Source of the DNA: an uncultured Clostridium sp.
Lineage (GTDB): Bacteria > Bacillota > Clostridia > Clostridiales > Clostridiaceae
DNA: 24,413 nt
Assembly: GCA_934746785.1 (NCBI GenBank)
Contig: CAKVFO010000037.1
Location: forward strand, 1-24,413
Direction: 5' to 3'
Part shown: one piece after another, positions 7,101-14,415 of the stretch
Position numbering within the stretch: position 1 is the first letter of the stretch
Layout: each line of letters begins with the position of its first letter
The notes under the pieces: generated by a model
What the model was told of the DNA's origin: nothing
Seen by the model: the letters and a program-made list of their open reading frames with translations, nothing else
The model's database searches: none
Position numbers and translations under genes: made by a program

Positions 7101-9762
7101 CTGTATAATTCTTTCCACTTATCGGTATAACATTTGGATAGTTTGTATAATCATATATTTCATCTACTTCTACCACATAACTATCACCAGTAAAATCATC
7201 ATCTACTTCTTTAAATAATTGTTCTAAAACAGTGTATTCAGCATCATAGAATTTTTCTTTAATACTGCTTTCATAATCTAAAGGGTTTGTATCTGTAATT
7301 GTTACTGTGCCTTTATAAACTTTATTATCCGCAGTTCCTCTATATAAATTAATTTTCATACCACCTATTGTTGACGCTTCATACTCAGCATCATCATTAA
7401 CAAGTTTCATATTGAAATTAAATATGCTATTAGCTGAATACTTATTATTTCCAAATTCAATACTCATTGATTGAGCTGTTGATGTTCTTACTACAGTTGT
7501 ACCTATTGGAACCTTAACTAGACCACTTCCATCATTTAAATCCATTTCTACTATTACTGATAAATCATAACTTTGAGAAGCTCTTAACCCATTTTTACTT
7601 ATTGGTATTAAAACTTCATCACCACTTCTTATGACAGTAGTTTCTCCCGAATAAGCATCTCCTAAACCACTATGTCCTGATAATGAATATGTTACCTTTG
7701 CGCTAGATGGTATTGCTCCATCTGGATCTGAAATAACTATCTTTCCGGTAATACTGTCAAATCTAACTGATTCTGCTCTAAATTCAGTTATTGATGGTAT
7801 CTGTGCACCTTCCATAGAAAATGTTTCAGCATATGCTGTTGAATATTCTACTTCTTTTTCATTATCATAATATGTGACAGTTGCTTTCACAGTATAATAT
7901 GTGTTCTTATACAAAATAGAATTATCTACATTAACTTCTGCCTCAGTATTTGATGTTCTTGAAATTGTATATACTGGATTTTCTAAATCACCAACTTCAT
8001 ATACTTCATAGGTTATTTTTTGAATGCCATTGTACTTATCTTCAAGATTATCTAGACTAAATGCAAATGTCATATCCTTCTTATTTATCTTAACTACTGG
8101 ATTACCTATAACCGGTTTTCCTTTTAAGGTACGAACTGATAGGCCATTATCATATTCTTGAATAACAACAACACTGTCATATACTATATTTTCTAGCTTT
8201 ACAGTATATTCACTATTCACCTCTAAATCTGTGAATTCTATTTTTTTAGGACCTGCACTATCAAACTCTACTGGCTGTGATGATACCTTTTCTCCTCTAG
8301 TGTTATATAATGCCACCTCAGCTTTACTTGCCTTACTTTCTGAGTTTTGCTCTACAGACACAGTTACTGATGATGATGTTGTTGCAGCTTTACTATACTT
8401 TAACCCTAACGAATCTGTATTAAATTGTTTTTCTATAAATATCTTGTTATATTCTTGACCATTAAATGTATAAGATGCACTAACCTTTATTATGTAGTCA
8501 GTACCAGTTTTTAAATTTCTCATACTTGTATCAATTTCTAATACACCTTGAGACTCTTCCTGAGTATAAACTAATTTATTGCTAGCTTTTTCAAATACTT
8601 GAATTGTAACTCCACTACTAATTACCTCATCATCATCTGTAATTTGTAATGTAGCATCAAATCCTATTGGAGTTGTTGTAAAGTTTGTAAACTCAAATAT
8701 TGGATCCACGAATTTAACAACACTTCCTGCTCCCGAATCTCCAGAATTGCTTGTCCCATCTCCTGTAGAATCTGAAGATGATAAATCTTTACCATTTAAA
8801 GTATTTAATATATTCTTTAATAAATCATTATCTACAGCCCCACCTGTTGTTCCATTGATATTTGTTGTTTCATTAGTGTTAGTTTCACTATTGTTTGTAG
8901 AGCCCCCTAACTCCATTCCAAAGTCTTCATCTAAACCACCTAAATTTTCTTTGTTTCCTTCAGATGTTCCTGAATTATCATCAGATTTATTATCAGATTT
9001 TCCAGATGAAGAAACATTGTTTTGAACAATTTCAACATTATCTTCTGAATCAACTACCATATTAGTAAGACTAGATTTCACTTCTCCATGAACACTTATT
9101 TCCTTACTATCTAAATTAACAGAAGTTCCATTATTTAAAGCAACAGCAGCTGATGATGCAACAGTTTGATAATTATAATTCGCATTACTTAATTTAACTA
9201 TTCCTCCATCTACGTAAGTTAATTCAACATACCCCGAAACTGTTTCCTCTTTATTTTTTCCTAAAGATAATTTAATTTCATCTGATGCTATTAAATACTT
9301 CTCATCTGATACCTTCCAGATAAAATCACTTACTGTTATAGTTTCATCTAAATTGCTGATTTCATAACCATCCTTTGAGTTCTTAATTAAAACTTCTTCT
9401 GGGGTCGAATAAGATGTTACAACTTCATTTTGTAAATCTTCAGTATTCATTAATACGCCCTTAGACATTAAGCTTAAATCATTATTTGTATAATGTATAA
9501 AGTTATCTGACTCTACAGTAACTTTTTCCCCTTCTGTATTTTTAAATTCAAGTGTATCTGTCCAAGTATGAGTATACTTCTCACCATTTGAAAAATATTG
9601 TACCTCATCTACGTTTTTATTTTCCGTAGTTCCAGATAATACATATCCGTTAGATAAAAAATACTTCTGGCTATTTAATTTTGAATAAGCCGAATATCCC
9701 ACTGTAGTTCCGGCTAATGTCGTCCCTAAAAGAGCCAAAGCTATTATTTTCTTTCTAGTCAT
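4186..9762 (-). CDS. Giant surface protein with tandem FnIII/Ig-like domains, first gene of the ATPase-like operon
   Basis: A 1858-residue protein. It starts with KK plus a hydrophobic segment (residues 6-26), a signal peptide or uncleaved anchor; no lipobox and no LPxTG-type sorting signal is visible. Residues about 33-240 are the same domain as in the 533-residue neighbour (KYLIASDEIKL near 152). A Ser/Thr/Asn/Gly-rich linker covers about 245-350. From about 352 to 1840 there is a run of beta-sandwich modules, roughly a dozen by spacing, with repeated L-x-x-N/G-x-x-Y-x-V/I-x-V edges and some Asp-rich loops such as DLDSDG near 1016. The C-terminus (SFISSIKNIFTR) is basic and hydrophobic like that of its neighbour. 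There is almost no cysteine. No enzyme motif was recognised. Architecture suggests an extended surface fibre or adhesin-like arm; linkage to the ATPase is inferred from the operon. Ribosome binding site AAAGGAG at ATG 9762. Confidence 0.85.
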   Translation of the reverse strand: MTRKKIIALALLGTTLAGTTVGYSAYSKLNSQKYFLSNGYVLSGTTENKNVDEVQYFSNGEKYTHTWTDTLEFKNTEGEKVTVESDNFIHYTNNDLSLMSKGVLMNTEDLQNEVVTSYSTPEEVLIKNSKDGYEISNLDETITVSDFIWKVSDEKYLIASDEIKLSLGKNKEETVSGYVELTYVDGGIVKLSNANYNYQTVASSAAVALNNGTSVNLDSKEISVHGEVKSSLTNMVVDSEDNVEIVQNNVSSSGKSDNKSDDNSGTSEGNKENLGGLDEDFGMELGGSTNNSETNTNETTNINGTTGGAVDNDLLKNILNTLNGKDLSSSDSTGDGTSNSGDSGAGSVVKFVDPIFEFTNFTTTPIGFDATLQITDDDEVISSGVTIQVFEKASNKLVYTQEESQGVLEIDTSMRNLKTGTDYIIKVSASYTFNGQEYNKIFIEKQFNTDSLGLKYSKAATTSSSVTVSVEQNSESKASKAEVALYNTRGEKVSSQPVEFDSAGPKKIEFTDLEVNSEYTVKLENIVYDSVVVIQEYDNGLSVRTLKGKPVIGNPVVKINKKDMTFAFSLDNLEDKYNGIQKITYEVYEVGDLENPVYTISRTSNTEAEVNVDNSILYKNTYYTVKATVTYYDNEKEVEYSTAYAETFSMEGAQIPSITEFRAESVRFDSITGKIVISDPDGAIPSSAKVTYSLSGHSGLGDAYSGETTVIRSGDEVLIPISKNGLRASQSYDLSVIVEMDLNDGSGLVKVPIGTTVVRTSTAQSMSIEFGNNKYSANSIFNFNMKLVNDDAEYEASTIGGMKINLYRGTADNKVYKGTVTITDTNPLDYESSIKEKFYDAEYTVLEQLFKEVDDDFTGDSYVVEVDEIYDYTNYPNVIPISGKNYTEIVPNAKPPSQAQLAQALTVTPRTKSQEGESDSKIAENTVVKLNLATNFGTGNNPVRVKYYVYAQNGSSKESIGTIEKGSNLNEAVQLNVETGRAGTIADDIKYMQGKSSANSITLVRGNKYYFGYEAAFDLDSDGNEDYVVTTVSNNTNSNVVSVANWVDKEARIDKQAASLNIYPLNLVDTTNSGSTFKWKYSISYSDLDNTLKDNKIAVHSGSGKKEINISNNNIISTPENQINAKKTIEIDGLNKGNYRIVGAIETNKSENATNTTYAQYYFDGLTTASSFNYTLQQVGENSFKINLKEGNGAANKIVSAQVVLKNASNPSIKTKEKEYEVNSSGEIIIPFSNIDADVLASLRGQKITADVKVKYDTGKINFTETNQRNALVQVSETNRLGQYISFVSTSSGSTARRTNSASAAVLKDFILANNKITFTGIPTAGYLYEFAGGVMSVSGMEGSNRRTNILVKDISDNYENINEGNGSEQITVPSVILPTTTVSHLSTTINSVSFNVIVNQTNADKIDKFKVQLYDSNNTLIGEKSFEKSVINSNNVYEGPITFGTDDNTNMLTKPNSTEKYTMDLNSNYYIKVKADININNSIESDKELIDTATGSALNKECTTLGEVNVTDINNSIVNEAQRKGIRINHQLSPVSVLNKIEYELKDSNGNVVSTVTKNKSELATQMTVDFLRGENSNIVLGDSYTVVVKPYVLSNDNDIELPTKEYTFMTYNLSNPYTSFTYSSQLAPNSTANVTADFTVRIKDLDKVMEDITKYTLTIHDSEGREVKPSEQTVVKGTNYIDVRVKAQDLIANSTYKVTVSAMCDIDMDSNYNEEFTKTYEFKTIKSNGINVGDIALMQLGNNKLGISFRNSIGLVNTDPQKGVKYIKYSLYDDSGALLYTQNESFVPTIYNENTLFVQTINYNIPRQGTYRVEMSLYTYNHELVESYSGEYLYGYTPRTSAKTSFISSIKNIFTR

Positions 9763-10073
9763 ATTATTCTCCTTTACATTCTCTTCATTCTGTTAAGTTA
9801 ATGAACATTTTTCTTCACTACATAAGTAAAAATAATAAATTCTGATAAAAACTAAATATCCCTTAGAAATGGGAAGAAGATAAATGAACAAAACTAATAA
9901 GATAAAATTAAACTATTTTCTTCATAGCACCCCTAACAGGTAAATCTATTTTACTTATTAAATCCACAAAAACAATATATTCTATAAACTTTTCCTCCAT
10001 TCTCTTTACTATAGATACTACTATTTCATTCAATACAAGAAAGTGTAGATTATAATTGTATATTATTAAAAAT
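9763..10073 (-). other. About 300-nt leader of the ATPase-like operon
   Basis: AT-rich, with no large gene. If transcription starts just below the -10 box at 10074, the mRNA has an untranslated leader of about 300 nt before ATG 9762. I see one short reading frame in it (9908-10000) and a weak 4-bp stem (TCCC/GGGA, near 9865-9880). I recognise no known riboswitch and no terminator-like hairpin. Confidence 0.4.
9908..10000 (-). CDS. Possible 30-residue leader peptide
   Basis: ATG at 10000 opens a 30-codon frame starting MEEKFIEYIVFVDLIS and ending RGAMKKIV, inside the leader of the ATPase-like operon. A purine stretch (AAAGAGA) precedes the ATG closely. The composition looks protein-like, but the frame is too short to support by coding statistics, and I recognise no homologue. 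It could be a regulatory leader peptide, a small protein or chance. Confidence 0.2.
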   Translation of the reverse strand: MEEKFIEYIVFVDLISKIDLPVRGAMKKIV

Positions 10074-10102
10074 AATATACGACATTTTGTATCCTTTTTC
10101 AA
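10058..10102 (-). promoter_or_regulatory. Candidate sigma-A promoter of the ATPase-like operon with overlapping palindrome
   Basis: TTGAAA (10102-10097) and TATATT (10079-10074) are separated by 17 bases. A perfect 10-bp inverted repeat with a 3-base spacer (gtatattatt / aataatatac, 10058-10080) covers the -10 box and likely start site, the usual place for a repressor operator. A second inverted repeat (gttaatt / aattaac, 10113-10131) lies just upstream of the -35. AT-rich palindromes also arise by chance, so the operator reading is tentative. Confidence 0.5.
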
Positions 10103-10250
10103 TATTTTTCGTGTTAATTCCCCAAATTAACATACATAATTTTCATTTATTGAATTTTATTTTTAATTTTTGCAGTCCACTTTGAGTTGCATTCAAAGAT
10201 TAATTATAAAATTAAAATTTAAAAAATTTTCTAATAATTTTTTTCTCAAT

Positions 10251-10298
10251 CACAAAAGCCGCTCTCACTACCTCTTTAGTCATCGATAGTGAGAGCGG
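10251..10298 (-). terminator. Rho-independent terminator after the uracil permease
   Basis: A perfect 12-bp GC-rich stem, ccgctctcacta (10259-10270) with tagtgagagcgg (10287-10298), has a 16-base loop. On the minus strand it is followed by CTTTTGTG. It lies about 75 bases past the permease stop. The U run is short but the stem is strong. It also separates the permease from the ATPase-like operon. Confidence 0.75.
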
Positions 10299-10372
10299 TC
10301 TCATATTTTACATTATATGTAAACTATTTTTTATAGAAATCTATCATTTAGTCTTATTTTAATGATATTGGA

Positions 10373-11668
10373 TTAATCGGCTGGTTCATTCATTATTCCT
10401 AATTTATCAAATATTAAAAATGCAATATTAACTATTAAACCTACAACTGTCGCAAGTCCCATACCAGTAAGGGATATCGATCCCAATTCTATTGATATTC
10501 CACTTAATCCTACAATAAATATTACTGATGTTAAAATTAAATTTCTAGACTTTGAGAAATCTACTTTTTCTTCTATAAATGTTCTAAGTCCAGATGTAGC
10601 TATAGAACCAAATAATAAAAGACTTATCCCTCCAATTACTGGTGTTGGTATTGAACTTATAAGAGCAGACATTTTTCCTGAGAATCCTAAAATTATAGAA
10701 AATAATCCAGCTCCACATATAACATAAACACTATATACCTTTGTTAAAGCTAATACTCCTATATTTTCTCCATATGTAGTCGTTGGTACTGAACCAAACA
10801 TTCCTGAAATTACTGTTGATAATCCATCTCCAAGTAAAGATCTATTTAATCCTGGATCTTCCGTTAAATCTCTTCCCACAATACTTCCTGTTACTTTTAA
10901 ATGTCCTATGTGTTCTGCCAAAACAACAAATGTTGCTGGTATTATTGTTAAAATTGCCTGCAAGTCAAAATGTGCAATTTGTATCTGTGGTAAAATAAAG
11001 AATTTTGCTTCACTTATTGGAGTAAAATCTACTATTCCTATTACATAAGCTGATATATATCCTACCACAACTGCTATTAATATTGGGATAACTTTTAGAA
11101 ATCCTCTTAGAAGAACATTACATAAAATCATAGTAATTAATGTTATCATTGATACAGTTACCCATGCTGTATTAAGCTCTGTAGTATTACTTCCTCCCAC
11201 TGGAAAACCTGCCATATCTGCAGCTGAACTTGCAAGTTCTAAACCAATTATAGTTACTATCGCTCCCATAGCTGCTGGCGGAAATAATTTATTAATCCAT
11301 CCTGTACCTGTATATCCTACTATTATGGCTACTGCTGCAAATAGTAACCCTGTAACTACGAAACCACCTTGTATAGTTTGGAAATCATATCCTTGACTTT
11401 GTAATAGAAATATTGGTGATAAAAATGCAAAACTTGATCCCAAATAAGCTGGTATTTTCTTCTTAGTTAAAAATGCATATAATAAAGTTCCTATACCATT
11501 AAAAAATAATACTGTTGTTGGATCAATTCCAACCATAATAGGAACTAATACTGATGAACCAAACATTGCAAATAAATGCTGAAAACTTAAAGGAATAGCT
11601 TTAGCTAAAGGTACCTTTTCATTAACATCTATTGTTAGAAGATCATCTTCTAAAATATCATTGTTCAT
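10373..11668 (-). CDS. uraA: Uracil permease, NCS2 (UraA/PyrP) family
   Basis: A 431-residue polytopic membrane protein that imports uracil, probably by proton symport, for the pyrimidine salvage pathway. Family signs are QHLFAMFGSSVLVP near residue 29, the substrate-site motif VLAEHIGHL (Glu and His as in E. coli UraA) and TTYGENIGVLALT with the second key Glu. Length and hydrophobic pattern fit the 14-helix NCS2 fold. ATG 11668 has a strong AAGGAGGAAG ribosome binding site. The gene is a single unit with its own weak promoter and terminator. I looked for a PyrR-type attenuator or purine riboswitch in the short leader and saw none. A wider NCS2 specificity (other pyrimidines or xanthine) cannot be excluded. 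Confidence 0.92.
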   Translation of the reverse strand: MNNDILEDDLLTIDVNEKVPLAKAIPLSFQHLFAMFGSSVLVPIMVGIDPTTVLFFNGIGTLLYAFLTKKKIPAYLGSSFAFLSPIFLLQSQGYDFQTIQGGFVVTGLLFAAVAIIVGYTGTGWINKLFPPAAMGAIVTIIGLELASSAADMAGFPVGGSNTTELNTAWVTVSMITLITMILCNVLLRGFLKVIPILIAVVVGYISAYVIGIVDFTPISEAKFFILPQIQIAHFDLQAILTIIPATFVVLAEHIGHLKVTGSIVGRDLTEDPGLNRSLLGDGLSTVISGMFGSVPTTTYGENIGVLALTKVYSVYVICGAGLFSIILGFSGKMSALISSIPTPVIGGISLLLFGSIATSGLRTFIEEKVDFSKSRNLILTSVIFIVGLSGISIELGSISLTGMGLATVVGLIVNIAFLIFDKLGIMNEPAD

Positions 11669-11700
11669 TCTTCTTCCTCCTTAAAGTCATAATCTTTTAT

Positions 11701-11729
11701 ATTATAATTAAATATTTAATATCTTTCTA
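11701..11729 (-). promoter_or_regulatory. Candidate promoter of the uracil permease
   Basis: TATAAT (11706-11701) lies 17 bases from a weak -35, TAGAAA (11729-11724). The spacer holds the perfect 14-bp palindrome ATTAAATATTTAAT. The -10 is good and the -35 poor, so an activator or a weak basal level is possible. Confidence 0.45.
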
Positions 11730-11755
11730 GTATATTACCCTAGTTATTCTTTTTT

Positions 11756-13091
11756 CTAGTGTATATCATATATATCTGAAAATTCAACATCTATTTTATT
11801 AATAATATTATCTTCCAAACCTTTAGCTATATTCATTACATGCTCATTCTCTAACTTTTTATTAGGAAGCTGCAATACTATTGTTGTTCCCTCTTCATTA
11901 GATTCTTCAATATATACATAGCCATCATGTAAAGTAATTAATGACTTAACTAAAAATACTGTCCTTATCACACTTAACTTCTAACTCTTCTACAATGGTA
12001 TCAAATATAATTTCAATATTATTTTTATGTACATAAGGTACTATTGATAATGTAATATTCTCAACTAAAGAAATAATATCGCAATTAGTAAACCTCATAT
12101 AAAAATGTCCTGCATTTATTTTAGTCATATCTACTATATTATTTATAAGTCTCAACATCCTATAACAATTTTGTTTTAATGGTACACTATACTTTTTATA
12201 ATTCCCTTGTAATATGTCTGCTGAACTATCTTTTTTGGTATCTAATAATTGAATACATGAAAATATAATATTAACTGGTGTTTTTAATTCATGAGTTAAT
12301 ACTGCAAAAAAGTTACTCTTTAATTGTTCCACCTTTTTCGCATTTTCAACTGCTACTTCTAATCTTGTATTGTTAATAGATAAAAAATAAAATTCTGTAA
12401 ATAATCCAAGTATAGCAATTAAATGTGATAGAAATGAAACAATATTACTTCTTACCCTCGAAAATGCTGATAAATTAATTATTAAAAATATACCTCCCCA
12501 AGAAACTACCATTGCAATACAATGTATTGTATATAAAAATTCTTTTCTTTCTTTAGCTATCTTTACAATATTAATTATTATAAATATTCCTATTATTGAA
12601 TTTATCTCTATTAAAATTCGTATAAAATTTATCTCCTTATTACTTATATTAAGCTTAAATTTACTTATATAAATAACAATTGTATAAATAAGAACTACTA
12701 TTGTTGAACATAATATTTTATGTTTCAATATTATCTCATCTATGAAGTCATACTCTTTTCTGATTAACAATAACCACAATACACCTAATATAGATGTTAT
12801 ATAATTAAGTATCAAACTTGTTCCTACAGAGTTAAAGAACCACTCAGCAATAAAATTAAATATATCAGCTGTATATATCATGGCGTAATAAAATGAATAT
12901 GCTTGATTATTTAATCTATAATGTAAAATTGTACATGATATAGCTATGCAATTTAAAATTAACATAGCTCCTCTAAGTTCATTAGATTTATTCATTGATA
13001 AAATACACATAAAAATAATTAAAGGTATAAAGGCAATTAAGTAAAATCTTAAATTTTTCATTTTAAATCTATATACCTGTAATCTATTCAT
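11756..13091 (-). pseudogene. Membrane sensor histidine kinase, ATP-binding core deleted and frame broken
   Basis: The first 381 codons (13091 to 11946) encode about seven or eight membrane helices (residues 15-240) and a HisKA domain with the phospho-acceptor in FFAVLTHELKTPVN (His267). The frame ends at VKCDKDSIFS, in the early part of the ATPase domain. Another frame, overlapping it at 11946-11971, carries the very end of a HATPase domain (FLVKSLITLHDGYVYIEES and GTTIVLQLP) to 11756. In an intact kinase, roughly 75 residues with the N, G1, F and most of the G2 boxes lie between these two points. They are missing, so this is an internal deletion with frameshift, not a simple one-base error. 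There is no adjacent response regulator. The truncated protein could be made but should be unable to bind ATP. Start ATG 13091 has GGAGAG upstream. Confidence 0.85.
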
Positions 13092-13142
13092 AAATTCTCT
13101 CCAATTTAACTAATATAATGAAAGTTTTCTTTTTAATTATAT

Positions 13143-13176
13143 AAAAAAAGCAGCAATATTCTACATATTACTGCTT
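13143..13176 (-). terminator. Rho-independent terminator after prfB
   Basis: A 12-bp stem with one G-U pair (13148-13159 with 13165-13176, loop of five) is followed on the minus strand by seven T residues. It ends the secA-prfB transcript before the histidine kinase remnant. Confidence 0.88.
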
Positions 13177-13234
13177 AATTAAATTTTTAAAAAAATTTTT
13201 AACTTATTTTTCTACAACCATCGAAAATTAAAAT

Positions 13235-14342
13235 TTATCCTTCTGAATTTTGCGCTAAAAATCCATTTATAAATATATCTAAATCCCCATCCATTACTGC
13301 ATTTACATTTGATGTTTCAATATTTGTTCTATGGTCTTTAACCATGCTATAAGGATGGAACACATAGGATCTTATCTGACTTCCCCATCCCATATCTTTA
13401 AGTTCACCAGTTAAATCTTCTATCTTATCCTTATGAGCCCTTTCCTTAAGCTCTATAAGCTTAGATTTTAACATTGCCATAGCTGTTTCCCTATTAGAGA
13501 ACTGACTTCTCTCATTTTGACATTGAACAACTATACCTGTTGGTATATGTGTAATTCTAATTGCTGATTCAGTTTTATTTATATGCTGACCTCCAGCACC
13601 GCTAGATCTAAAAGTATCTATCTTTAAATCATCTGATTTTATATCTATATCCTGTTCTTTTGTAAGTTCAGGTAAAACTTCTACTGATGCAAAAGACGTT
13701 TGTCTCTTTCCATTAGCATTAAAAGGTGATATTCTAACAAGTCTATGTATACCCTTTTCAGCTTTTAAATATCCATAAGCATATTCACCTTTAACACTTA
13801 AAGTTACACTTTTTATTCCTGCTTCATCACCTGGAAGCATATCTAAAGTTTCTACTGAGTACCCCTTTTTATCACACCATCTTGTGTACATTCTAAGAAG
13901 CATTTCTGTCCAATCATTAGCGTCAGCTCCCCCAACCCCTACATGTAGAGTCACTATTGCATTATTATTATCATACTCTCCAGATAAAAGCATCTCTATT
14001 TTATATTCATTTACTTCCTTTTCAATAGCTCTAACTTCACTCACTATTTCATTAGCTGATTCATCATCATCTTCTTCCATAAGCTCATTTAGAACTTCTA
14101 TATCCTCGAGCTTAGTCACTAATTTATTATATCTTTCTAGCTTATCTTTAAGCCTTTTACTTTCTTTAGTAACCTCTTCTGCTCTTTTAACATCATCCCA
14201 GAATCCATTTTCCTGCATTTGAAGGTCCAACTCATCTATTTTCTTTTCTAGTGCTTCCTTGTCAAAGTGAAACCCCCATTTCCTTTATATTTTCCTTTAA
14301 ACTTGGAAGTTTTAATAACTCTTTTTCAAGTTCAATTATCAT
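13235..14342 (-). CDS. prfB: Peptide chain release factor 2, with programmed +1 frameshift
   Basis: RF2 releases finished proteins at UGA and UAA. Translation starts at ATG 14342 (ribosome binding site GAGGGTG) and reads 26 codons to an in-frame TGA at 14264-14262. The site reads CTT TGA C, with the internal Shine-Dalgarno-like GGGGGTT at 14277-14271. A +1 shift continues as Asp-Lys-Glu to the stop at 13235, giving about 368 residues, the normal RF2 length. The GGQ motif (SSGAGGQHINKTES) and the RF2-type stop-recognition motif SPF (VRISPFNANGKRQTSF) are intact. The frameshift is the classic autoregulation: low RF2 slows termination at the UGA and favours shifting. It follows secA by about 75 bases, as in many Firmicutes. 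Confidence 0.96.
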
Positions 14343-14366
14343 TTTTTCACCCTCTTAACTATTATT

Positions 14367-14396
14367 AAAGACTAGCCTATTTATAGACTAGCCTTT
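14367..14396 (-). terminator. Weak stem-loop between secA and prfB
   Basis: A 13-bp hairpin with two mismatches on the plus strand becomes fully paired with two G-U wobbles in the minus-strand transcript, as expected if the RNA is the minus strand. Only a short, interrupted U run follows (CUUUAAUAAU), so it is more likely a partial terminator or processing site than a full stop. The same 8 bases (gactagcc) occur twice within it. Confidence 0.5.
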
Positions 14397-14415
14397 ATAC
14401 TAATTATATCTAATT

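Noticed and set aside
9908..10102. 64-residue minus-strand frame starting at TTG
   Set aside because: Its TTG coincides with the candidate -35 box and there is no ribosome binding site. Only the 30-codon part from ATG 10000 is kept, at low confidence.
11669..11755. PyrR attenuator or purine riboswitch before the uracil permease
   Set aside because: The leader is too short and AT-rich, and neither consensus nor a terminator hairpin is present.
13884..14222. 112-residue plus-strand frame opposite prfB
   Set aside because: Serine- and leucine-rich shadow of the prfB coding strand.
14262..14264. TGA in the prfB leader as a disabling mutation
   Set aside because: It lies in the canonical CTT TGA C frameshift site with an internal Shine-Dalgarno-like element, so it is regulatory.
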